64,000 nucleotides of DNA, from assembly GCA_948567375.1 (NCBI GenBank), contig OX419756.1, positions 1,307,001 to 1,371,000 of the forward strand, given 5' to 3'. The stretch comes from Lunularia cruciata (lineage: Eukaryota; Streptophyta; Marchantiopsida; Lunulariales; Lunulariaceae). This document shows positions 34,965 through 44,329 of this stretch, piece after piece; the first letter of the stretch is position 1; every line of letters starts with the position of its first letter. The notes beneath the pieces are model-generated. The model did not search any database. It was not told where the DNA came from and worked only from the letters and a program-made list of their open reading frames with translations. The position numbers were made by a program, and so were the translations under genes.

Positions 34965-35385
34965 TGTAACAATATGGAGTTTAGCGACAAAGTTAGTCGG
35001 GCTTACAAAGTAGAGAATAAGACAAAATAGCCTAGAATATTCTAGAAGCATCTAAGAAGCTTCTTGGTAGGCTTCCCAACTAGTTAACTTGCGCCCTAAG
35101 TAGGTAGCTTTGAGAAAGAAGCTTCTAGAAGCTTCTAGAAGCTTCTAACTAGCTTAGCTTGCACGCCAAGTAGGTAGCTTCTAGAAGGAAGCTTCTTGGT
35201 TAACTTGGCTTGCACTCCAAGAAAGCGGCTCAAGGAAGCTTCTTGAGAAGCTTCAAGTGTCTTGTATGTTACCTATAAATACCCAAGCCGAAGCTCATGC
35301 TAGGCATTCGGAGTTTTCCCTCATTCAAGTGTCCCAATGTGAGTTTCCATTCTCCTATTTCTCTCCTCGGTTTCGATCTTTTACA
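34965..35385 (+). repeat. A2 3' LTR
   Basis: 421 bp, TGTAACAATATGGAG to CTTTTACA. It has six contiguous alternating modules (GAA and TTC every five bases) at 35118-35145, one 10-bp unit more than the 5' LTR, but lacks a GAGAAGCTTCTT unit present at about 30673-30684. TATA box at 35273-35281. Confidence 0.93.
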
Positions 35386-35390
35386 ATCCT

Positions 35391-36370
35391 ACACCATAGT
35401 AATCAAGTGGACTCTATGGTATCATGTGGTATAATCTATCTCCTAAAATGTGTAGCCCTAACCAACTCCTCATGTAGGGCAGCCTCACTCGGAATTAATG
35501 CAATCTAGCAGCCACTTCTCTATGCCCCACACGTTCCCCTCTAACATAACAAAGACACCATCGACGAAGTAAAAGGAATAAGAACCATGCTAACTTGTCC
35601 AAGGGGTCACATGCCAAACAATCAAGCGGTAGACAAAAAGACTATCTAGCCTCATCATGGAGTGTACAAGGTGGCCTATGGAATAGACGTGGACAAGGAA
35701 AACTAATCTCAAATAACCCCAAAATACAAGCAGTTTGAGATGCTAACCACTCCCACAACTCAATTGGTATCCTTGGGACGGTCAACTAAGGGATAGAGGA
35801 AGCGTGCATAATCCCGAGTGTCACTACTATCGATGTGATCGCTTACCTCACATGAGCATCCCAAGTGGTCCAATCATAATCCTTGTGCATCCTGCACACC
35901 TGGGTCTTTACTCCTTGCAAGGTAAAACATTGATAACACACCATGTATGGTGTATCCCGAGCCGCTCTAGGCGACCCTCCATGGGGAAGTATATCCATGG
36001 ATAGTACAAGAATAATGATAGTAACACATGATACTCCTCTCTGTATCTTCCCATACCTACAAAATGATAACCTTTCACATCTCAACTCACATGAAAAAAA
36101 AATCTCTCAAACCCTAAAAATTATAAACTTTCATAAGTTTCAATTTCTATCCTAAAAAATTTCAAATTATATTCCCATGGAACTAAATCATGAAAACTAA
36201 AAAATTAGAAATGAAAATTCTAGACCTATCATACTCAATGTGAAATAGTAACTCTGAACCCTACAAAATATAAAAATATTCATAAATTTCTACTCAATTT
36301 TTCATAGTCTTGAATGTAAGTATCAATCAAACCAAATAAAAAAAAAAATTTAAAAAAATTTTTAAAAGTA
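35391..36370 (-). other. 5' region of L2, non-coding or unrecognised
   Basis: This aligns with 14.4-15.5 kb of L1 (AACCATGCTAACTYRTYCAAG, CTCATCATGRAGTGYACAA, CATGAGYATCCCAAGTGG, GTGTATCYCRAGCC). It should contain the N-terminal part or 5' leader of the element, but no zinc finger, Myb or other domain could be read. Near its end, the word CCCTAMAAAWTATAAAMWTTCATAA occurs twice about 147 bases apart (36109 and 36254), as it does about 183 bases apart in L1 (15049, 15233), suggesting 5' subrepeats. Confidence 0.5.
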
Positions 36371-37452
36371 AAATAAAATCATACATATGCATGTGAAGAT
36401 GAACTCTCTAAAACTCTAGAATATCCCTTCTCACTCTCCCGTTCCCTCTCCTCTCCTAACGTTCCTCCCCACCTCCAGGAATAGGGAATTCTACTTACCG
36501 TAGATAGGCTTCTCTTTTGGCAAGGGCTTACAGAGCAGGTCGTACACAGTTCACAGAGCGTCCTTAATGATATACTTGATACGATTACAAACAGCACTTT
36601 TGCTACATAGCGTGAGTGGTTTAATTAGTTCATTTGCACGTGTGCAGTATCCTAGGGGGATGAGGTCGATGAACGGAAAAGGTGAAGTGGATTTAGATTT
36701 TTACAAAAGCAAGTTAGGCAGTTGACTAATTGAGGAAAGGCGACCGACCACATAGAACCCACGAAGGTTGGGAAGAAAAGACAGATTGATGCATAGTTGA
36801 GAACAGACAAGACGAATCGTTTTGTGATACGAATGCAATGTATGAAGAAACTCAAGCCTTGATACTCAAGCCAAACTCTCAACCAACGCCTACATTGACG
36901 CGTTTTCCAAGAGTAAGTCAAAGGTCACCCGTTCGAGGTATTACGCGCGTGAACGCACGCTGAAACCTTGTTGGCAGATTGGGGGACCGCGTTTGGTTCC
37001 ATGAAGCGAACGAAACTACCGTATAGCCAACTCCATCTAATTGTTATTCCTCGAGGGTAAAGTGGCTATGGCTATCGTCGAACTATTCACGACCGTAGGA
37101 GACTCCTTCCGTTAACCAGTCCGTCCGTCCATCTAAACTGTGATTCCCCCACGGTCTTCATAACTGTCAATAGTCGAAAAGAAAAGAAACTCGTTTCAAG
37201 AAAAGAGTCGGATTTTCTGACATGAAATCGGCGACAATGGAAAGGAAATTCATTCCGATGAAAGAGTCTGATTTTTTTAAATGAAGTGGGCGACAATAAA
37301 AAGGAAACTTACTTCAAGTAAGAAAAGAGTAGGCTTTATAGAAATGAAATGAACGGGCAATTATCTATCAAAATCATTGCCACATGGAATGCTCAAGGGC
37401 TTATCACAGTATAGTAAATATCAAAAGTTTCAATTCACATTTGTGTTTTGTC
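36371..37452. other. CpG-rich spacer, no recognised gene
   Basis: From 36.4 to 37.35 kb the DNA is CpG-rich. A short imperfect duplication (AAAAGAGTCGGATTTTCTGACATGAAAT-like, near 37200, 37260 and 37325) with the common words GGAAA, TTCATTC and GAAAGAGT is visible. No coding domain was found. Confidence 0.3.
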
Positions 37453-37640
37453 AGTTACTTTAAACATCGTGTATTCATTGTTCTATGGAAAGCACTAGTT
37501 AAATTGTAATATACTTCAAATTACTTTAAACATCGTGTATTCATTGTTCTATGAAAAACACGAGTTAGATTATAATATACTTCAAACAACAGTGTGTTCA
37601 TTGCTCTTTGCAGAACATTAGTTGATACTGATACCTTTGG
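37453..37640 (+). repeat. Tandem array (two full units and a partial unit) derived from the L C-terminal region
   Basis: A 66-bp unit, TTACTTTAAACATCGTGTAT plus TCATTGTTCTATG and about 33 more bases, begins at 37455 and 37521, with a partial diverged third unit from about 37587. It resembles 39249-39310 of copy L4 (TTTTAGACAGCGTGTGTCCATTGCTCTAT, encoding FRQRVSIAL), so a piece of an L element was duplicated in tandem. Confidence 0.65.
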
Positions 37641-38049
37641 TGGTGGAGAATATTTTGCCATCTCCATCATATCAAAATAATCTCCTTTAAGATGTACCAC
37701 TTTTATTTTTGCAAAAGGTCTCCGTCACCGTACAAGGATTGTAGGCATTGGATCTTCGTACATAGACATAGACAGTGGCATTAGAAACTCCCCTAACGTC
37801 TAGGCCCCTCCCTCTGCATTTACCATATATCTGATATCTATATTACAGAATTCAGTTGTAATTTTTTATTTTTTCTTCCCCATGTTTGACAAGAGATTGT
37901 TTCTCTTCTACTTCTAGTCTTTTTTCCTTTGGCCTTGAGCTCATGTTCTTCCTTTGCACCTCTTGTATTTGCTGTTACTTTTTTATCGGGGTTTACTTTG
38001 GCTCCTTGGCCCTTAGACTTCTCGTCTCTTCTCAGCCAAGTTCAGGTTC
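37641..38049. other. Spacer, no gene seen
   Basis: Nothing recognised. A 69-codon open stretch at 37886-38095 (+) has a hydrophobic middle but no identifiable family. Confidence 0.3.
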
Positions 38050-38140
38050 AGAAAGAAGTTCAGGGGAGGAAGTAAGACAGCAAAGAGATCGCTAGCAGGG
38101 ACACAAGGCGTCGTATAGATATTTGGCTCAAACACCTCCC
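38050..38140 (+). repeat. ~90-bp block shared with 40238-40335
   Basis: AGTAAGACAGCAAAGAGATC, CAAGGCGTCGTATAGATATT and GGCTCAAACACCTCCCTTTT recur as AGTAAGACTGTAAAGCGATC, CGAGGCGTCTTATAGATATT and CGTCTCAAACACATCCCTTTT at 40.24-40.34 kb. Here it precedes L4 coding sequence; there it follows an L tail. Confidence 0.75.
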
Positions 38141-38144
38141 TTTT

Positions 38145-39364
38145 CAGTTCCCCCCTCATTGGCCTTCCTATCACATCTGAGAGCATTTGATAGGAGAATT
38201 ATGGGAGTCTTTGGTGATATTATTGGACCAGGGACTTTTGAGTGTGTGACAGTGGATTTGGCACTTAGACAGATGGCTTTTCAGATCTCATGTGATGGGG
38301 TTGGCTTGCTATCTATGGAGGAGATGGCACCTATAGCATTTTGGGTAGTTGTGCTCTCTCGGCCCCCTACTTTCCTCTCGTTTTGTGGTTATTGATAGAC
38401 CAGTTTTGGAGACTTATGTGATAGAGGTGGAGGGAGGATCATTTTCTCTCCAGGTGTTATTGCGGCAGACAAGAGATAGTCTATCCCCATGAGCACGAGA
38501 GGATTTTCCACCTTTTGCTTCACTATTGTCAGATTGGACCAGAGGTTTACAGTCTTCCTTGATGGAGCAACTGTGTGAGCATACGCTACATTCTCTCTTA
38601 GTCGACTCGTCCATTCCTCAGGCTACACGTCTTTGCTCTTGCTCCGGCAAGGGTGCAGGCTCTTGGATCCTAGCTCGACCGTGCATTAGGGCATTTGGAC
38701 TAGCAACAACTACTTTCTCCACAACAATGAGGTTTTACTTGGTTTGGTCCACCCATCTACATCTTCATTACTCACTTGTGAGTGTGGTTCTACACTAGAT
38801 GCAGCAGCGGTCCACATGACACGGTGTCCTTTTGGAGGATAGAGGATAGCTACCCATGATGCCATTAGTGACATAATATTTGTTATGGCACGAGAGAGTG
38901 AATACTTGGCTTGGAGGGAGCGTTTGTATGCTTTACAGATGAAACTTGTTAGGGCAGACTTATACTTGGTCCGAGATGATCAGGTGATAGTAGCAGATGT
39001 CGTGGTTACGGACTCTATGTGGGATACAATTTTCAAAAGGAGTGATTGCCCATCCCCCTGGATGGGCAGCGAGTGCAGCAGCCGGTCGCAAGGTCTCCAA
39101 GTATAAGGGCATGCAGCAAGGTCACCCTTTGTTGCTCTAACCTTAGAGTTATATGGAGCGATGGACACGGCATTTGACACATTTGTCAAGGAGTGCACAA
39201 GAGCTTATCATGTTAGGCGTCAAGGGGTACCACTCTCACTCTCATACTTTGTAGCAGATTTTAGACAGCGTGTGTCCATTGCTCTATAGAGTGCAGTGGC
39301 TGGTGCAATCCATAGAAAAGCAATCACATTAGGTGATGTTTCTTCGGATGCTCCAGTTGTGTAG
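38145..39364 (+). pseudogene. L-family retroelement copy L4, best-preserved C-terminal half
   Basis: This starts just after the RT palm. The order is PPSLAFLSHLRAFDRRIMGV (38150), DGVGLLSMEEMAPIAF (38295-38342), then after one shift VIDRPVLETYVIEVEGGSFS (38390-38450) and SDWTRGLQSSLMEQ (38530). The knuckle TCECGSTLDAAAVHMTRC has its Cys/His codons at 38777-38827 (CxC-x9-H-x3-C). IATHDAISDIIF follows. RADLYLVRDDQVIVAD lies at 38951-38998 with Asp codons at 38957 and 38996 (D-x12-D), then GRKVSKY (about 39085-39105) and, frame-shifted, LTLELYGAMDTAFDTFVKEC (39140-39195). It is CpG-rich relative to L1 and L2, and stops are few. The CCHC knuckle followed by R-x-D-x12-14-D/E is the arrangement of R2-type endonuclease domains. 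No RT part is present here. Confidence 0.78.
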
Positions 39365-39520
39365 ATCGTACGACTTGCATAGCTTGGATATCTTAGGTGC
39401 GGTAGGGCAGATTTCTCATGTGGACTCTTTTGTGGCTTAGCCCCATGTTACCTTTTTTGTCTCTCCCTTGTACGGCTTGATGGGGTCTTCCCATCCTTCA
39501 TTTTTCTTACGCGGTCGCCT
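39365..39520 (+). repeat. L4 3' tail, copy T7
   Basis: ACTTGCATAGCTTGGATATC, GGTGCGGTAGGGCAGATTTC, GGCTTAGCCCCATG, the hairpin GATGGGGTCTTCCCATC (39479-39495) and TTACGCGGTCGCCTTCTC. Together with T1 it is the closest copy to the apparent consensus. Confidence 0.85.
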
Positions 39521-39757
39521 TCTCACATCTACTTCTGAACGGAATACAAGATACAATCTGGTCACCATTGTGAGGGATCACGATGATTGAGGGGGCGAGG
39601 ATGAGGAGCCAACTACTCCATTTGAGTTGGATTGACCCGGTCGATGACAAGATAGGGGTGTCAGATTTAAAGTAGACAAATACTTATCTCTTTACTCGTG
39701 TAATGATAATTTTGTATTCCAGCCATGGAGTAATTTCTTAAATTTTTAAATTTAGAA

Positions 39758-39855
39758 AATTTGGGGCTTAGCCCCATTTTACTTCTTTTTTCTCTCCCTT
39801 GTGCTGCTTGATGAAGACTTCCCATCCTTCGTCTTTTCTACGCGGTCGCCTTCAA
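39758..39855 (+). repeat. L-family 3' tail, copy T8
   Basis: GGGGCTTAGCCCCATTTTAC, TCTCTCCCTTGTGCTGCTTG, ATGAAGACTTCCCATCCTTC and CTACGCGGTCGCCTTC. No L coding sequence precedes it. It follows T7 by about 0.25 kb. Confidence 0.75.
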
Positions 39856-40164
39856 ATTTGGTATAAATTTAAAGTTGACATTCATCGTTCAAATTTACCA
39901 TAGAAGACTATACGAGTAATCCGTAACAAATCCACCTGTCACGTTTTAAATTATTCATGAATTTTTTTTATGCTATGGACTTTTATCCATAAAAACACCC
40001 AGTATTCTCCGGGGGCATGGCCTATAAAATTCCTCTAGATTATCCATAAACCTTTTTCGGATATTTATAGAATCCATGAAAAGTAAATCTAAGACCCCCG
40101 ATATGATATTCTTCTTCTCTTTTCTCTCGATGAATCTTTCTCGAAGAAGAAGTTTACCCTCTAT

Positions 40165-40335
40165 GTCTTTTCCTTGGTGAGCGTCTTCCCCTCCTTGTTA
40201 TCCTACGCGGTTGGTTGCCTTTTCGTCTCTCCATAGAAGTTCACGGGAAGAGAGTAAGACTGTAAAGCGATCTTATTCGGATACGAGGCGTCTTATAGAT
40301 ATTCGTCTCAAACACATCCCTTTTGGCTAAGGCCC
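40165..40335 (+). repeat. Partial L tail T9 joined to the shared ~90-bp block
   Basis: GGTGAGCGTCTTCCCCTCC and CCTACGCGGTTGGTTGCC (40178-40224) are the end of the tail. It runs through TTTTCGTCTCTCCATAGAAG into the block described at 38050-38140. This shows that the block lies immediately downstream of a tail. Confidence 0.6.
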
Positions 40336-43300
40336 GCGCTATTCCTTCCTTGTCATGAGAAAACGACGATTGAGAGATTTGCTACGTGAGTGTTTGAAAT
40401 GTGATAATGAGAAAAGGCCGATAATACGGGTAATGTAATAATAAGGGCTCTTGAACTCCGTACAATTTAAGGAGAGTCACAAAGGTATAGTGTTTTTACT
40501 CTGGCTCTATTTGACACATTTGTTCTACTTTAGTTCATTTCCAGCAAACAGAATTTGGTTATAATTAACTTGTATACTCGTGAAAACAAAATATCATTCA
40601 AATTCAAATACAATTCATATAATTATCTATCATACAATTTAAAAAGTAGTAATGCAATCCATGTACTATACTTATGATGGGTTTGGCTAAAGTGGAAACA
40701 ACGAAATTTTTTTTCTCTAAATATCACTCTTTAAACTTCCACTTGTGGTTTTTCATCCGACGTTTGAATATTTGTCGTTGCATTGTTTGAATCATAAGAT
40801 AATTGATTATATCTGTTGTTTCTGGATATCGAAGGCATGAGTGAAATGCTCAACCATAGCATTATTCATTATATTTGTCGTTGTTGGGTATCGAAGACTT
40901 GAGTGAAATGCTCAACCATTTTCATTATATTTGTCATGGTGGGGTATCTAATATTCGATTGAGATGCTCAATTTATTGATTTATTTCTTAAAAATAAGAT
41001 TAGTGATCTATTTCATCACTGTCACTATCAAAATAAAAATAAATAATTTTTTAATCATAGTGTAAAATAAACCGGAAATGGAAAAGTAAAGGCTCATTTG
41101 ACAAAAAAAAACTCATAAAATTTGATTACAAACAAACAGTAAGGATATAAATTGGTTTAAACTGTATTTTGGCCCAAAGATTACAGTTATATAGTTCTAG
41201 TTTGAATTGATTATCTGTTATCATGAGATTGATTCAGGGCGTCCTGTTCCTTTGTCTTTCAAGGGTTTTCGGACTATAATTATTGTGGTGTATCTTATTA
41301 GTAATTAGATATTTCATTACATGACACAATAAATACTATATAATATTATGCGTTCCAGAATTTATATATTTACATAAGAGATATATAGTACTAATTTTCA
41401 TACAAGTATTATTTGGAATCATCATACTTCCACAATTAGATCATCTATATGACAAAGTCATCTAAATTCCAACTATTTTGATTAGGAAGTAAAATTTACA
41501 CGTAGGTCCATTAGGTTCTTGGTAGTATACTAACTATAAGATTAGACAAAAGCTGAATAAGAGACTGAAATCTAATAATTATTTGAGAGAAAATGAAAAT
41601 ATAGAGAGATATGCAAATGGCAAACAAGAGAAGAAAAGGACTCAGAGAATAAATCAAATGGAAGAGAAGAGAAGTAAAAAGGACTTACATACTCAGGGAC
41701 CCACCAAAACTGACCTACGTGGACTATTTCATTAACATTCTTCTTGTTAGACAAAGATTATCGCCATTTCGATCAAGGTTATCTGTGTGGAAGGTTTGCT
41801 TCAGGTGTCTACCTCCTGTTCGGGGTCGGAGAGGACCGGCAAGATTCTCTCAGTTGCACGTGCATAGGAAGGAGAACTGCACCTAACTGGGAAAGTTTGA
41901 GGCTGGCCATGTGAGTGCTACTTGACCCAAAGTACCCAAAGTAACAAACAAATAAAAAGATTGATAGAGCTGGACATTATTTTGATTTTAAATTTATTCT
42001 CTTATAATGCAATTCATTTAAATGAAATTTAAATTTCAATAAGTGTAGATTGGTTTTGATGTGATTACCACTCGATTCTTTTATCAAACCTGCTCCATGT
42101 CACCTCAAGTGAATAGTCCTAATACCAAATCATGGTTAATCAGAATTTGCTAGATTCAAGTAGTAGTAAGTATTATTTTCTTCTTCTTATTGTCTCATTA
42201 TAATTAATACCACTAAATCAAGGTTTGATAAAGTTAATCAATTCAAATAGTAAATACCAATTTTATAATTTAGGAATTTCAATTTCTCCCTATTATTCAT
42301 ATGTGACTAAATCTCAGACCTTCACATTTATCTCAAGTCAATAATCATACCATTGAATCATTATCAAATAACTGTGCTCACTTCAAGTACGTATATGTAG
42401 AATTACTGCTTCTATCCTCAATATCAATTATATTAGATAATCATACCATTAAGTCATGGTTTAATAATTTTACACAGATCGACCAACAAGATTATTATTC
42501 AGGAAGTTCGCTGGGCACTTAATAAGTTTTTGAACTGTTGTTAATGTTTAAAAATTATTATACCACGGAGAAGAATTACCAAGGTTCTTGTAGTATGTAT
42601 ACAAATCTACACCTTGTCTCAATGAGCAATACAGATTAACATCCTAAAAAAAGGAAGTTATTAAAAAAGAACTTCTTAAGTACTCTCGTGCTTGTAAGTA
42701 TTTACTTTTGATAATATTTGAAACTTATCTTTTGAAAGTAATCACACAAGGGATACAATTAACTTGAGAGTAACATATCCTCTCATAAGAATAACATTTC
42801 AACAGTTTCAATTTTACTTTGTTCATGATACAAGATTATGGAAGTGTGTAGCATCTAAAAACATTGATAACCACTAAATTAAGATTAAGAGATAGTCAAT
42901 TTTATATATTCTTTTCTTCCTAATGATTGTGCCTCCATTCACTACTCAATTACTTCAAAATATTTTATTTATCCAAATCTAGATATACTCATTTAAGAGA
43001 ATCTGATTTCATATTAATTTTGACAATAGGAAAATTATTCATATTATGTTGGTTTATTGAACACTTATTTTATAAGGTTGCATTTCATTGTGAACACACA
43101 GATATATATTGTATGATTTCAGATAAAGGTTGAGTTGTTCAAAAGTATTTGAAACTGGGTAGGTTGATACCCTTATGAAAAGTGAACTGCATGTAATAAT
43201 TAGATATCATCTTTCACATACCAGATTTTACTCAACACTACATAAAAAACAACTCCATAACCATCATGCATCCCCATATCATATCTTCTTAATGTACAAG

Positions 43301-44329
43301 TAGATAAGGATGGAGAAAAAAACCATCCTTTATTATACTTACTAGAGAAGATAAACATCTTTTTAGAGTTCACTTTGATGAAATGAAAAATCACTCAATG
43401 TTCACTTATTATTAGCAAGAGTTGATATGCTACAATTGATACTATCTTTTAGATATTTATACCTTAGATGAGAATTGAATAAAACATTTGTGTGTTGAAA
43501 TAGTCAAAGGCAAATTCTCACCTTGGAATAGCTTTGATGAGCAAAGGAATATTATGGAAAGCAAGTCAATAACCACAAAACCTTGAAGTCTAATCAAATC
43601 ATACAATAACCTTCTAGATTTATTTACCAATAGACCCAACTCAATTTACCAGTGAATAGTCTTTTGTTTTAATTCCATCCTTAATAATTTTTTTGATACT
43701 AAATTCACTAACTCTAAATAATTTGTATATCAAGAAAAGGATTGATCCATATAGAAGACAATAAATCACAATAGCTAGTCTTAATTCTATAGGAGTAGCC
43801 TCATGCAAACATGCATCTAAATACTCTAATCAAATTTGTCATAGACCACTTCCTTGCAAGACCTAGTTTTCTATGCTTTTAGTAAATAGTCCAATTCAAG
43901 TATCAATAAGCATTGTTTGCAAGAAGTAATGGTTTGGGGGAGTTGTATCCCCATGATATGGAAGGAAATTGTGCCTCAAAAACATGGGCCTACAAGGTCA
44001 TTGATGAGAATGACATTAGACCTATTTTGTAGTTGGACCCATTTTATTTTTGTTCCATGGGGCCTACAAACATGACCGCCAAACAAAACAAACCACTCCG
44101 CTACAAGGAACCTTAACTTCAAAAGATATTTTAGGATAATGAGGGCCATGATGACTTTCTGAAAATACAAAACTATGCTGATTTTTGCCACTATTTCAAG
44201 ATCATGCAAAAAGATGCAAGCGCCGCCAAAGATTTGTGGTGATAGTTTTTGTCCAAGCTCATATGTGTGATTCATGATTGCAACCCTTCACCAACCGCCA
44301 TGATGGATAAAGGACAGACCCCACCCTGT
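40336..44329. other. AT-rich spacer with one minisatellite
   Basis: No coding region recognised. A three-unit tandem repeat lies at 40806-40980 (listed). The rest is AT-rich with short chance open frames. Apart from the minisatellite I see nothing repeated within it. Confidence 0.3.
40806..40980 (+). repeat. Minisatellite, three units of about 56-62 bp
   Basis: Units start at ATTATATCTG (40806), ATTATATTTG (40868) and ATTATATTTG (40924) and share GGRTATCGAAGRCWTGAGTG and AAATGCTCAACCAT. The third is the most diverged. Confidence 0.8.

Larger units (their letters stand above)
30449..35385 (+). mobile_element. Ty3/gypsy chromovirus, family A, copy A2 (internally deleted)
   Basis: A 4.9-kb plus-strand element flanked by a perfect ATCCT duplication (30444-30448 and 35386-35390). 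The LTRs are 30449-30871 and 34965-35385. The primer site is TTGGTATTAGAGC (30872-30884) and the purine tract GCGGCGGGGGAATA is at 34951-34964. Compared with A1 it lacks about 0.7 kb between gag and RT (junction near 31830), removing the zinc knuckle and protease. It is inserted in L2, head-to-head with A1. Confidence 0.93.
22490..36370 (-). mobile_element. L-family non-LTR retroelement copy L2, split by two chromovirus insertions
   Basis: The segments 36370-35391, 30448-30235 and 24791-22490 (minus strand) form one element of about 3.5 kb once the family A insertions are removed. Across the joined site, the order of words matches the uninterrupted L1 copy at 14.1-14.4 kb (AGAGGCA, then ATGCAC..ATGC, then GAGAAATAGTCTCAT, then GTGCTACTCTACT-like). 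The 5' region lies at 35.4-36.4 kb, the reverse transcriptase at 23.8-24.7 kb, the post-RT domains at 22.65-23.8 kb and the tail at 22490-22640. It is the most complete copy in the window. Confidence 0.75.

Noticed and set aside
24792-35385. A1 and A2 as one inverted segmental duplication
   Set aside because: Each has its own target duplication, they differ by the ~0.7-kb deletion and by LTR length, and the flanking L2 sequence is not duplicated.
40806-40980. CRISPR-like array of three repeats
   Set aside because: The units are adjacent and diverged without unique spacers, and the genome is a plant; it is an ordinary minisatellite.
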